From Firmicutes bacterium AM31-12AC (GTDB lineage Bacteria > Bacillota > Clostridia > Lachnospirales > Lachnospiraceae): a stretch of DNA of 64,000 bases. The stretch lies in NCBI GenBank assembly GCA_003480425.1, contig QUJA01000005.1, positions 62,001-126,000 of the forward strand. Direction: 5' to 3'. The notes beneath the pieces were generated by a model, which ran no database searches, was not told the origin of the DNA, and saw nothing but the letters and a program-made list of their open reading frames with translations. The position numbers and the translations under genes are program-made. Position 1 is the stretch's first letter, and each line of letters opens with the position of its first letter. Below are positions 26,470-34,146 of the stretch, in pieces.

Positions 26470-26634
26470 AGATAGAGGTTGCATTTTTTATGAGTATGAT
26501 GTCGGATGGACAGGGACAGAAGAAGTCATCAAAAAGGAGAAGATGCCGAAAGGATATGGAATAACCTGGAGCTATATCACTTGGGCGTGGCGTGAAGAAC
26601 GACACGACTGTCATCGCAGGATGGGGAGCTATCT
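26470..26634 (+). promoter_or_regulatory. Lysine riboswitch (L-box)
   Basis: P1 is formed by AGATAG (26470-26475) and CTATCT (26629-26634). Conserved core elements appear in the usual order: GATAGAGG-TGC, TGAGTATGATG, TGCCGAAAGG, GACTGTCA and GGGGAGCTATCT. These match the Bacillus lysC L-box core by memory. It precedes dapA, the first step of the lysine/diaminopimelate branch, and a terminator follows at 26660. Lysine binding would therefore stop transcription into dapA. Confidence 0.9.
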
Positions 26635-26659
26635 GATATATACAATATGTATATTTTAG

Positions 26660-26685
26660 AACGGCGCATCTTGCCGTTTCTTTTT
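26660..26685 (+). terminator. Intrinsic terminator of the lysine riboswitch
   Basis: AACGGC (26660-26665) pairs with GCCGTT (26673-26678), followed by TCTTTTT. It is the expression platform: formed when lysine is bound, replaced by an alternative pairing when lysine is low. The exact antiterminator was not worked out. Confidence 0.8.
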
Positions 26686-26776
26686 ATGTTGCGATGCATA
26701 TATAAGTGGTGTGCAGAGTAATATAAGGTAATCCGTCAGGGTAACAACAATGTTGAAGATTTAGGAGGACAAAGAA

Positions 26777-27661
26777 GTGGCAATTTTTAAAGGCGCAGGT
26801 GTAGCACTTATTACACCGATGAAGGATAATTATGAAGTTAACTATGATAAATTAGACGAGATTCTGGAAGAGCAGATTGCTAACGAGACAGATTCCATCA
26901 TTATTTGTGGAACTACAGGAGAGTCTGCTACTATGACAGAGCAGGAACATCTTGATGTGATTAAATTTGCAATTGAGAGAGTAAACCACAGAATTCCGGT
27001 TATCGCAGGAACAGGTTCTAATTGTACAGCAACAGCAGTTCAGTTATCTAAAGAAGCAGCAGAAGCAGGTGCTGACGGACTTCTTTTAGTAACACCATAT
27101 TATAATAAGGCAACACAGAATGGACTGATCGCACATTATACAACTATTGCACAGGAAGCGAAAGCTCCAATTATTCTCTACAATGTACCAAGCCGTACAG
27201 GTTGTTCAATCCAGCCGGCAACAGTTGCGCATCTCGTAAAGAATGTAGAGAATATTGTCGGAATTAAAGAGGCATCCGGGGATATCGGTAATGTAGCACA
27301 GATTATGCATTTATGTGATGGTAATGTAGATTTATATTCAGGAAATGACGATCAGGTTGTGCCACTTCTTTCATTAGGAGGAATCGGTGTAATCTCAGTA
27401 TTGTCAAATGTGGCACCGACATATGTTCATGATATGGTTTACAAATATTTATCAGGAAGTACAACAGAAGCATGCCAGATGCAGTTAAAGGCACTTCCAC
27501 TGTGTGATGCATTATTCTGTGAAGTGAATCCGATTCCGGTAAAAGCCGCTATGAATATGCTTGGTAAAGAATGCGGACCACTTAGAGCACCATTGACAGA
27601 ACTGGAGCCACAGCACAAAGAACAGTTGAAGAAAGCAATGCAGGAGTTTGGAATTCTGTAA
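26777..27661 (+). CDS. dapA: 4-hydroxy-tetrahydrodipicolinate synthase
   Basis: A 294-residue class I aldolase that condenses pyruvate with aspartate semialdehyde on the way to diaminopimelate and lysine. Visible features are GTTGES (45-50), Tyr135 in LYNVPSRTG and the Schiff-base Lys164 in VGIKEASGDI, all in normal positions and at normal length. GTG start behind AGGAGGAC. It is preceded by a lysine riboswitch with terminator, which is clear evidence of lysine repression. The dipeptidase gene follows after 115 bases. Confidence 0.96.
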   Translation: MAIFKGAGVALITPMKDNYEVNYDKLDEILEEQIANETDSIIICGTTGESATMTEQEHLDVIKFAIERVNHRIPVIAGTGSNCTATAVQLSKEAAEAGADGLLLVTPYYNKATQNGLIAHYTTIAQEAKAPIILYNVPSRTGCSIQPATVAHLVKNVENIVGIKEASGDIGNVAQIMHLCDGNVDLYSGNDDQVVPLLSLGGIGVISVLSNVAPTYVHDMVYKYLSGSTTEACQMQLKALPLCDALFCEVNPIPVKAAMNMLGKECGPLRAPLTELEPQHKEQLKKAMQEFGIL

Positions 27662-27776
27662 GAACAGAGGTTGACTGACACAGCATATTGTGAGTCATCA
27701 AAAAAGAAATGTGAGAAAACGAGGCAGGCACCAGGATGTGTCTGCCTTTTTCAGATTTTAGAATGGAGAGTATAAG

Positions 27777-28703
27777 ATGAAATATTTTGATTGTCATGCA
27801 GATACATTGACACAGGTTATCAAAGAAGGAGAAAGTCTGGAAAAAAATACTTGCGATATAGATTTACAGCGTATAGAAAAATTTGCAGATACGTACACGC
27901 AGATTTTTGCAATCTGGAAGAATAGAAAAGAGATTTTGCCCGGAACGGAAAGCAGTGTTTTTCGTAAGAGCTATGAGAAAGCAATAGAATTATTGCAAAA
28001 AGCAGAAAATAAAATTCGGTTGTGCACATCGGCAAAGGAAATGGAAGATGCGCACCAGAATGGAAAAGCTGCCGCATTTTTATCAGTTGAAGATGTATCG
28101 ATCATGGGAAAAGACATAGAACGGATTCGTGAACTTGGTTTCTTATTTGTTCTATTATCATGGAATTATGAAAATGAATATGCCTGCGGTGCGGCTATGA
28201 ATCAGGCACAAGGATTGACGGATAGAGGACGAGATATCGTAAAATTCTTGCTACAACAAGGAATTGTTCTGGATATTTCACATTTATCAGATAGAGGGGT
28301 AGAAGATTTATTCCAGATGACGGACAAACCAATCATAGCATCGCATTCTAATGTACGAGCATTGTGTAATCATCCGAGAAATCTAAAGAAAGAACAGATT
28401 CAGGAATTGATTCGAAGAAAGGGATTGATCGGAATGAATTACTATCGGAATTTTGTCGGTGGAACAGAAGATGTCGAAGCGATTATAAGACATATGGATG
28501 CTGTGCTGAATCTGGGTGGCGAAGATGTACTTGTGTTAGGCGGAGATTTTGACGGATGCAGCGGAGAATTCCCGGATGGTATACAAGGGGTGCAGTCGAT
28601 GCCTGTTTTGAGAAAGGCAATGTTGGAGCATGGATTTGGAGAGAAACTGACCGAGAAAGTGTTTTTTGAAAATGCGAGGGCGTTTATTGGCAGGAATCTG
28701 TGA
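27777..28703 (+). CDS. Membrane dipeptidase (peptidase family M19)
   Basis: A 308-residue cytoplasmic zinc dipeptidase of the renal dipeptidase family. Metal and active-site blocks: FDCHADT (His7 and Asp9), the bridging Glu in AAFLSVEDV, His in LDISHLSDRG, His in IIASHSNVRALCNHPRN and Asp in VLGGDFDGC. M19 enzymes cut dipeptides, including ones with a D-residue at the C-terminus. It may belong to peptide scavenging or wall turnover. It has no signal peptide. It lies between dapA and a MATE exporter in the same direction; the gap to the MATE gene is 53 bases. Confidence 0.88.
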   Translation: MKYFDCHADTLTQVIKEGESLEKNTCDIDLQRIEKFADTYTQIFAIWKNRKEILPGTESSVFRKSYEKAIELLQKAENKIRLCTSAKEMEDAHQNGKAAAFLSVEDVSIMGKDIERIRELGFLFVLLSWNYENEYACGAAMNQAQGLTDRGRDIVKFLLQQGIVLDISHLSDRGVEDLFQMTDKPIIASHSNVRALCNHPRNLKKEQIQELIRRKGLIGMNYYRNFVGGTEDVEAIIRHMDAVLNLGGEDVLVLGGDFDGCSGEFPDGIQGVQSMPVLRKAMLEHGFGEKLTEKVFFENARAFIGRNL

Positions 28704-28756
28704 TTGGAATAGTGTAAAAAGAGATATAAAGAACAAAAAGGAATGAAGGGATAATT

Positions 28757-30109
28757 TTGAATCAGCAAAAAGGTTTTTATAAAAATTTTTTCAACATATA
28801 TGTGGCACTGGTATTACAGAATATCATTACAATCAGCGTCAATCTGGCGGATAACGTAATGCTTGGGGCATACAGTGAAACCGCATTATCAGGGGCGGCA
28901 GCAGTAAATCAGATACAATTTGTTTATCAGCAGCTCTTATTAGCTTTGGGAGATGGTTTGGTTATTTTCTGTAGTCAGTATTGGGGGAAGAAGCAGACCG
29001 GACCGATGAAGAAGATTGCAGCTATAGCGATGTATGCAGCAATTTTTATTGCAGTTGTATTGTTTGGGCTGGTGAGTTTCTTCCCATATCAGGCAGTTGG
29101 TATATTTACAACAGATGGACAGATTATTGAAGCAGGAGTGAGTTATTTAAACGTAATTCGATTTACATATTTGTTTTTTGCAATTACGCAGATACTACTG
29201 GCAACAATGCGAAGTGTCGAGACAGTGAAGATAGCATTTCAGTTATCTGTGATGACATTCTTTGTAAATTGCGGAATCAACTATGTATTGATTTTCGGGC
29301 ATTTTGGGGCACCGGAGCTTGGAATTGTCGGAGCAGCAATCGGTACTTTGACTGCACGAATTATGGAAATCATTGTACTAATTTTCTATATCAAGAAGAA
29401 AGATAAGAAATTACAGATAAGATTATCGGATTATTTTTCACTGGATAAGCAGTTAGCAAAAGACTATACGAAAATTACCGCTCCAATGGTATTTACACAA
29501 GGATTGTGGGGAGTGAATACTGCCTTACAGACAGCAATTCTCGGCCATATGACGGCGACAGCAATCGCAGCAAACAGTGCTGCATCGACATTGTTCTTGT
29601 TGATGAAGTCCACAGCGGTCGGAGCGGCATCAACGGCATCAATTATTATAGGAAAAGCAATCGGAGTGGGAGACATTGAACAGGTAAAAAGCTATGCGAA
29701 AAGATTACAGAGATTGTTTATTGTCATTGGTGTATGTTCCGGAATTGCGTTATTCTTCCTTCGAGTTCCATTCTTGTCCCTGTATGATTTGAAGCAGGAG
29801 ACAATGATGATGACAAACACATTTCTAATTATATTAAGCGTTGTTTATGTAGGAATGTCTTACCAGATGCCAACTAATAATGGAATCATTAGAGGCGGTG
29901 GCAATACGATGTTTGTTGTTAAAATGGATTTGATCAGCATATGGGGAATTGTTATTCCATTATCTCTTTTCATGGCTTTTGTTGTAAAGGCATCACCGGC
30001 GGTTGTTGTATGCTGTTTGAATGCAGATCAGATTTTCAAATGCGTCCCGGCATTTTTAGAATCTCATTATGGAAATTGGATTCGAAAACTGACAAGGGAT
30101 GATGCATAG
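28757..30109 (+). CDS. MATE-family efflux transporter
   Basis: A 450-residue protein with about twelve membrane segments in two similar halves, each starting with a MATE-like loop: LVLQNIITISVNLADNVMLG in the first and a related run around PMVFTQGLWGVNTALQTAIL in the second. It would export drugs or metabolites using Na+ or H+. TTG start at 28757 behind a purine-rich AATGAAGGGA. The substrate cannot be told from the sequence. The AraC regulator downstream (57 bases) probably belongs to the next, glycoside, region. Confidence 0.88.
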   Translation: MNQQKGFYKNFFNIYVALVLQNIITISVNLADNVMLGAYSETALSGAAAVNQIQFVYQQLLLALGDGLVIFCSQYWGKKQTGPMKKIAAIAMYAAIFIAVVLFGLVSFFPYQAVGIFTTDGQIIEAGVSYLNVIRFTYLFFAITQILLATMRSVETVKIAFQLSVMTFFVNCGINYVLIFGHFGAPELGIVGAAIGTLTARIMEIIVLIFYIKKKDKKLQIRLSDYFSLDKQLAKDYTKITAPMVFTQGLWGVNTALQTAILGHMTATAIAANSAASTLFLLMKSTAVGAASTASIIIGKAIGVGDIEQVKSYAKRLQRLFIVIGVCSGIALFFLRVPFLSLYDLKQETMMMTNTFLIILSVVYVGMSYQMPTNNGIIRGGGNTMFVVKMDLISIWGIVIPLSLFMAFVVKASPAVVVCCLNADQIFKCVPAFLESHYGNWIRKLTRDDA

Positions 30110-30166
30110 AGGAAGAAGAAAAAGGAAATATGAAGGAAGATAAACATAATTGCAGGAGATAAACAG

Positions 30167-31213
30167 ATGGATTTCAAAGAATTAACAGAGCAGGAAAAAT
30201 TTTTAAAAAAATTATACCAAGGTCAGTATAGAGAAATATTATCAGTTCCGATGCAATATGCAACCTATCAGAAACTTATGAAAGAGCATCCTCAATTGCA
30301 GATAGAGGAAGATCTGTATACGAAATATTCAAAGGACCATCATGGGATTACAGTTGTGGATGTGGAGAAAACAACAGAAAACGCTGAAATCAATATGGTT
30401 AGACATAGTCGCTATTCCTATCCGATATTGCATAATCATTCCTTTGTAGAGATTGCGTATGTATATAGTGGAAAATGTACGCATTATGTGGAAAACCAGG
30501 CATTTGAAATGAAGGAAGGAGATTTATGTATTCTTGCACCAGAATCGATGCATACGATTACGGCACTTGATGACGAAAGCATTGTGCTGAATATTTTGAT
30601 GAGTAAGAAACAATTGGATGAATCTTTCTTGGCAATGGTTAAAGAAAAACATTTGCTTGCGGATTTTTTTGAAAATATATTATATGGAAAAAGCGTCAGT
30701 CCATATATTATTTTTCCGACGGGACAGGATGAATGGATTAAACTGGTATACGAGCATATGTTTCAGGAAATAACAGAGAAAAGGTATGCGTACAGACAAA
30801 GTTTGGAGCTTTATGTGCGACAGCTATTCATTCATATTATCCGAAATTATGAGATGCTTGCACAGGTTTCAAAGCCACTTGATAGAAAGCCAGATGAAAA
30901 TGTTGTTGCAGTATTAGGATATATTTCTGTGAATTATAATAAAGTGACATTGAAAAATGTTGCAGAATTTTTTAATTATAGTGAGTCTTATATGAGCAGG
31001 ATGCTGAAAAAGTATACAGGTAAGACTTTTGGGGTACTTGTAAATTCATTGCAAATGAAATGTGCAGCAGAGATGTTGAGTACAACGGATAAATCATTAT
31101 CAGAAATCAGTCAGGAAGTCGGCTGTTTTGATTACAGTCATTTTAGTAAGAAATTTAAAAAAGAATATGATATGACACCGGATATGTATCGTAGAAATCA
31201 CAGGTTAATATAG
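30167..31213 (+). CDS. AraC-family regulator with cupin sensor
   Basis: A 348-residue regulator. Residues about 70-170 form an AraC-type cupin (ILHNHSFVEIAYVYSG, MKEGDLCILAPESMH), and residues about 245-345 hold two helix-turn-helix motifs (TLKNVAEFFNYSESYMSRML and LSEISQEVGCFDYSHFSKKF). A ~65-residue helical N-terminal extension is present. The gene lies 170 bases upstream of the large glycosidase gene at 31384 in the same direction, so it likely regulates that gene in response to a sugar. Confidence 0.88.
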   Translation: MDFKELTEQEKFLKKLYQGQYREILSVPMQYATYQKLMKEHPQLQIEEDLYTKYSKDHHGITVVDVEKTTENAEINMVRHSRYSYPILHNHSFVEIAYVYSGKCTHYVENQAFEMKEGDLCILAPESMHTITALDDESIVLNILMSKKQLDESFLAMVKEKHLLADFFENILYGKSVSPYIIFPTGQDEWIKLVYEHMFQEITEKRYAYRQSLELYVRQLFIHIIRNYEMLAQVSKPLDRKPDENVVAVLGYISVNYNKVTLKNVAEFFNYSESYMSRMLKKYTGKTFGVLVNSLQMKCAAEMLSTTDKSLSEISQEVGCFDYSHFSKKFKKEYDMTPDMYRRNHRLI

Positions 31214-31383
31214 AAACATAGATTTAGACGCAAATGTACATGAATTAACGTGAATATACACTGAAAAGGTCATAAATTTACATTGGAAAGGGAAAATATA
31301 TACATTTTTTTCGAAATAGATTCAAGTATAATTCATCCTAGATAAAGACGTAAACAAAGTTAAAAATCAGGAGGTTTAAGTAT

Positions 31384-34035
31384 ATGAGTAATCGAGTAGA
31401 AGAAAATCATATTTTCCCTTTTTTGTGGATGCGTGGTGAAGATGAGAGTATTCTGAAAACAGAGATTGAGAAAATTCATGAGTGTGGGATTAAAGCAATT
31501 TGCGTGGAAGCGCGTCCACATGATGAATTTTGCAAAGAAGGCTGGTGGCATGATATGGATATCGTCATTGCCGAAGCAAAAAAATATAAAATGCAAATAT
31601 GGATTCTGGACGATAAACATTTTCCGACAGGATATGCAAATGGCTTGATAGCAGAGAAATATCCAGAGCGTAAAAAAACATATATCACAACAACTGTTGC
31701 AGATGTATTTGGAAGTGGCGGATATCAGACATTGGATGTAAGCAGAATGCTCCGTCCGACAATTGGATACTGGGAAATCGGAAATCCGGTAGATATGGAA
31801 GAACGGGCAAATAATAAAATTCTTGCAGTTGTTGCAATCCGATGTGCTAATGGGCATTTATTCCATGAAGAGACGATTGATTTGACAGATAAAGTGGAAG
31901 GCAATTATGTAAATTTCGAATTGCCAAAAGGACAGTGGCGCGTGCATGTCATCTATAAAACAAAAACAGATGGCGGAAATGATACTTATATCAATATGAT
32001 CGACAGAGAATCTGCAAGCACACAGATAGAGGCAGTTTATGAGCCACATTATAAACAGTATAAAGAGGAATTTGGCAAGACAATCGCAGGGTTCTTTTCA
32101 GATGAACCACAGTTTGGAAATATCAAAGAAGTCTGCTTTGATGCAAAACTAGGAAAGCCAAAGATGCCATTGCCATGGAGTGATGAACTACAGCAGATGC
32201 TGGAAGAAAAATATGGTACGAAGTATGTAAACTATCTTCCATATTTATTTGAAGAGACAGAAGAAAAAGAGAAACAATTGCAGATTCGCTTTGATTATAT
32301 GGACTTTGTCTCAAAATTATATCAGAAAAACTTTAGTGAACAGTTAGGTAACTGGTGCAAAGCACATGGAGTAGAATATATCGGACATGTTGTTGAGGAT
32401 AATGGAACACACAGCAGACTGGGTATGGGAGCTGCACATTATTTCCGGGCAATGGCAGGGCAGGATATGGCAGGTATTGATGTGATTGGAGGTCAGATTA
32501 TTTACGGGGCACCGACACAGACTCGTAAACAAATGACAGATATTGACGGGGAATTTTTCCACTACGCATTGGGAAAAATGGGAGCTTCATGTGGTCAATT
32601 GGACCCAAAGAAAAAAGGAAGAACAATGTGTGAGCTGTTCGGAGCATACGGATGGAAATTCGGCGTCCGTGATATGAAATATTTACTGGATCATCTGTTG
32701 GTAAAAGGTATCAATTATCTGGTTCCACATGCATTTTCAATGGCAGAATACCCAGATATTGATTGTCCGCCTCATTTCTATGCAAGAGGAAATAACCCAC
32801 AGTTTCCTTATTTTGCAGAATTAATGAAATATGGAGACAGAATGTGTAAATTGCTAAGTAATGGTTTACATGTAGCATCTGTTGCAGTTTTGTACGATGG
32901 TGAAGCTGACTGGGCTGGAAATTATATGCCGATGCAGAAGGTGTGCAGAGAACTCATAGAGCATCAGATAGATTTCAATATTGTGAGCAGAGATATGTTG
33001 ACAAATCTGAAAGATTACAACGGAAAAGTGGAAAATAATGTATTGTATATGAACGGAATGAAGTTTGAAGCATTGGTTGTTCCATATACAGAGCAGATTG
33101 CAGTAGATTTCGTAGAATTTGTAAAGGAACATGCAGAATTCCCAGTTATCTTTGTAGATAAGCTGCCAGATCGAACAGTTAATGGTAACAATTTGGAAGC
33201 ACTTGCATCCTATGAAGTAGTGAAACTTGCTTCCCTTTCAGCAGAGTTGAAGAATAAAGACATGTTTGACATTGCTGTAGATACAGAGTTTAAAGATTTG
33301 AGTTTCTATCATTATGTAAAAGATGGAAAGAATCTGTTTCTATTCTTAAATGAATCAGCAGAGGATAAATTTACAGGACATGTGACACTTCCACTGGAAT
33401 ATAAAGTGAAGTATTATGATGCATGGAAACAGGAGTACAGAAGTGTAGAAAATGATTCGACAATCCTGAAAGACCAGAAGGCTACAAAAGTTTCATTAGA
33501 ATTAGAGCCGGGAGAAATCGCAGTGCTTGTCGAAACAGAGGGAGAGGTAGTGGAAAACTTACACAGATCATTTGCACAGCAGAGAAATGAATGTGAAAAA
33601 CAGGTTGAATTTGCATCATGGAATGTGGGCAAAGTAAGAGCAATCGAATATCCGAACTTTGGAGAAACAGAACAGGTAGAAACACTGGAGCCGATTTCAT
33701 TCAAAGATCCGACATTCTCAGGTGTGATCCGCTATGAATCCGAGGTTGAATTGGATACAGCACCAGCCGAGGCTTATCTGTACGCAGAACATGTGTATGA
33801 GGTAATGAAAGTTGTGGTAAATGGACAGGAAGTTGGAAAATGTATCCGCCCACCATATCAGATGGATATCACAGAATCTTTGCAGGCAGGTAAGAATAAC
33901 ATTGTGATTGAAGTAGCTACAACACCTGCAAGAGAGCAGTTAAAAGGTATGAGACCACCATTTGATTTCAATCATGAAACACTCGAACCGACAGGAATGT
34001 ATGGAGAAGTAAAGATTTTCTACAATGAAAAATAA
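31384..34035 (+). CDS. Large cytoplasmic glycoside hydrolase-like protein, family not assigned
   Basis: An 883-residue protein without signal peptide. The N-terminal two thirds look like a TIM-barrel glycosidase core (FPFLWMRGEDES, ICVEARPHDEFC, WILDDKHFPTGYANG, IAGFFSDEPQFGN, YIGHVVEDNGTHSRLG). Acidic residues in FFSDEP and DIDGEF are candidate catalytic groups. The last ~130 residues form a GH2-like sugar-binding beta-sandwich (VVVNGQEVGKCIRPPYQMDI). Related proteins in Lachnospiraceae are annotated only as glycosyl hydrolases; a distant GH106 or GH2 link is possible but not shown. TATAAT at about 31327 and AGGAGG before the ATG support independent expression. A sugar-responsive regulator lies on each side. 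Confidence 0.75.
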   Translation: MSNRVEENHIFPFLWMRGEDESILKTEIEKIHECGIKAICVEARPHDEFCKEGWWHDMDIVIAEAKKYKMQIWILDDKHFPTGYANGLIAEKYPERKKTYITTTVADVFGSGGYQTLDVSRMLRPTIGYWEIGNPVDMEERANNKILAVVAIRCANGHLFHEETIDLTDKVEGNYVNFELPKGQWRVHVIYKTKTDGGNDTYINMIDRESASTQIEAVYEPHYKQYKEEFGKTIAGFFSDEPQFGNIKEVCFDAKLGKPKMPLPWSDELQQMLEEKYGTKYVNYLPYLFEETEEKEKQLQIRFDYMDFVSKLYQKNFSEQLGNWCKAHGVEYIGHVVEDNGTHSRLGMGAAHYFRAMAGQDMAGIDVIGGQIIYGAPTQTRKQMTDIDGEFFHYALGKMGASCGQLDPKKKGRTMCELFGAYGWKFGVRDMKYLLDHLLVKGINYLVPHAFSMAEYPDIDCPPHFYARGNNPQFPYFAELMKYGDRMCKLLSNGLHVASVAVLYDGEADWAGNYMPMQKVCRELIEHQIDFNIVSRDMLTNLKDYNGKVENNVLYMNGMKFEALVVPYTEQIAVDFVEFVKEHAEFPVIFVDKLPDRTVNGNNLEALASYEVVKLASLSAELKNKDMFDIAVDTEFKDLSFYHYVKDGKNLFLFLNESAEDKFTGHVTLPLEYKVKYYDAWKQEYRSVENDSTILKDQKATKVSLELEPGEIAVLVETEGEVVENLHRSFAQQRNECEKQVEFASWNVGKVRAIEYPNFGETEQVETLEPISFKDPTFSGVIRYESEVELDTAPAEAYLYAEHVYEVMKVVVNGQEVGKCIRPPYQMDITESLQAGKNNIVIEVATTPAREQLKGMRPPFDFNHETLEPTGMYGEVKIFYNEK

Positions 34036-34059
34036 CTTTTCAAAAGCCGGGAGAATCGC

Positions 34060-34120
34060 TATAATAGAATATAAGAAATGACAGATACAAACAGCAGGCA
34101 GAATCATGTCTGCTGTTTGT
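34060..34120 (+). promoter_or_regulatory. -10 element and 11-bp leader hairpin before the AraC-GH39 gene
   Basis: TATAAT at 34060-34065 gives an expected transcript start near 34072. The leader then contains ACAAACAGCAG (34087-34097), exactly complementary to CTGCTGTTTGT (34110-34120), without a T-tract. The TTG start follows at 34147 behind AGAGAGAGGG. Confidence 0.5.
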
Positions 34121-34146
34121 GGTATGTCAGAGAGAGGGTACATACA

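Noticed and set aside
31384..34035. Assignment of the 883-residue glycosidase to GH106 or GH2
   Set aside because: Only the C-terminal sugar-binding-like domain resembles GH2, and I could not align catalytic residues with either family, so the family is left open.
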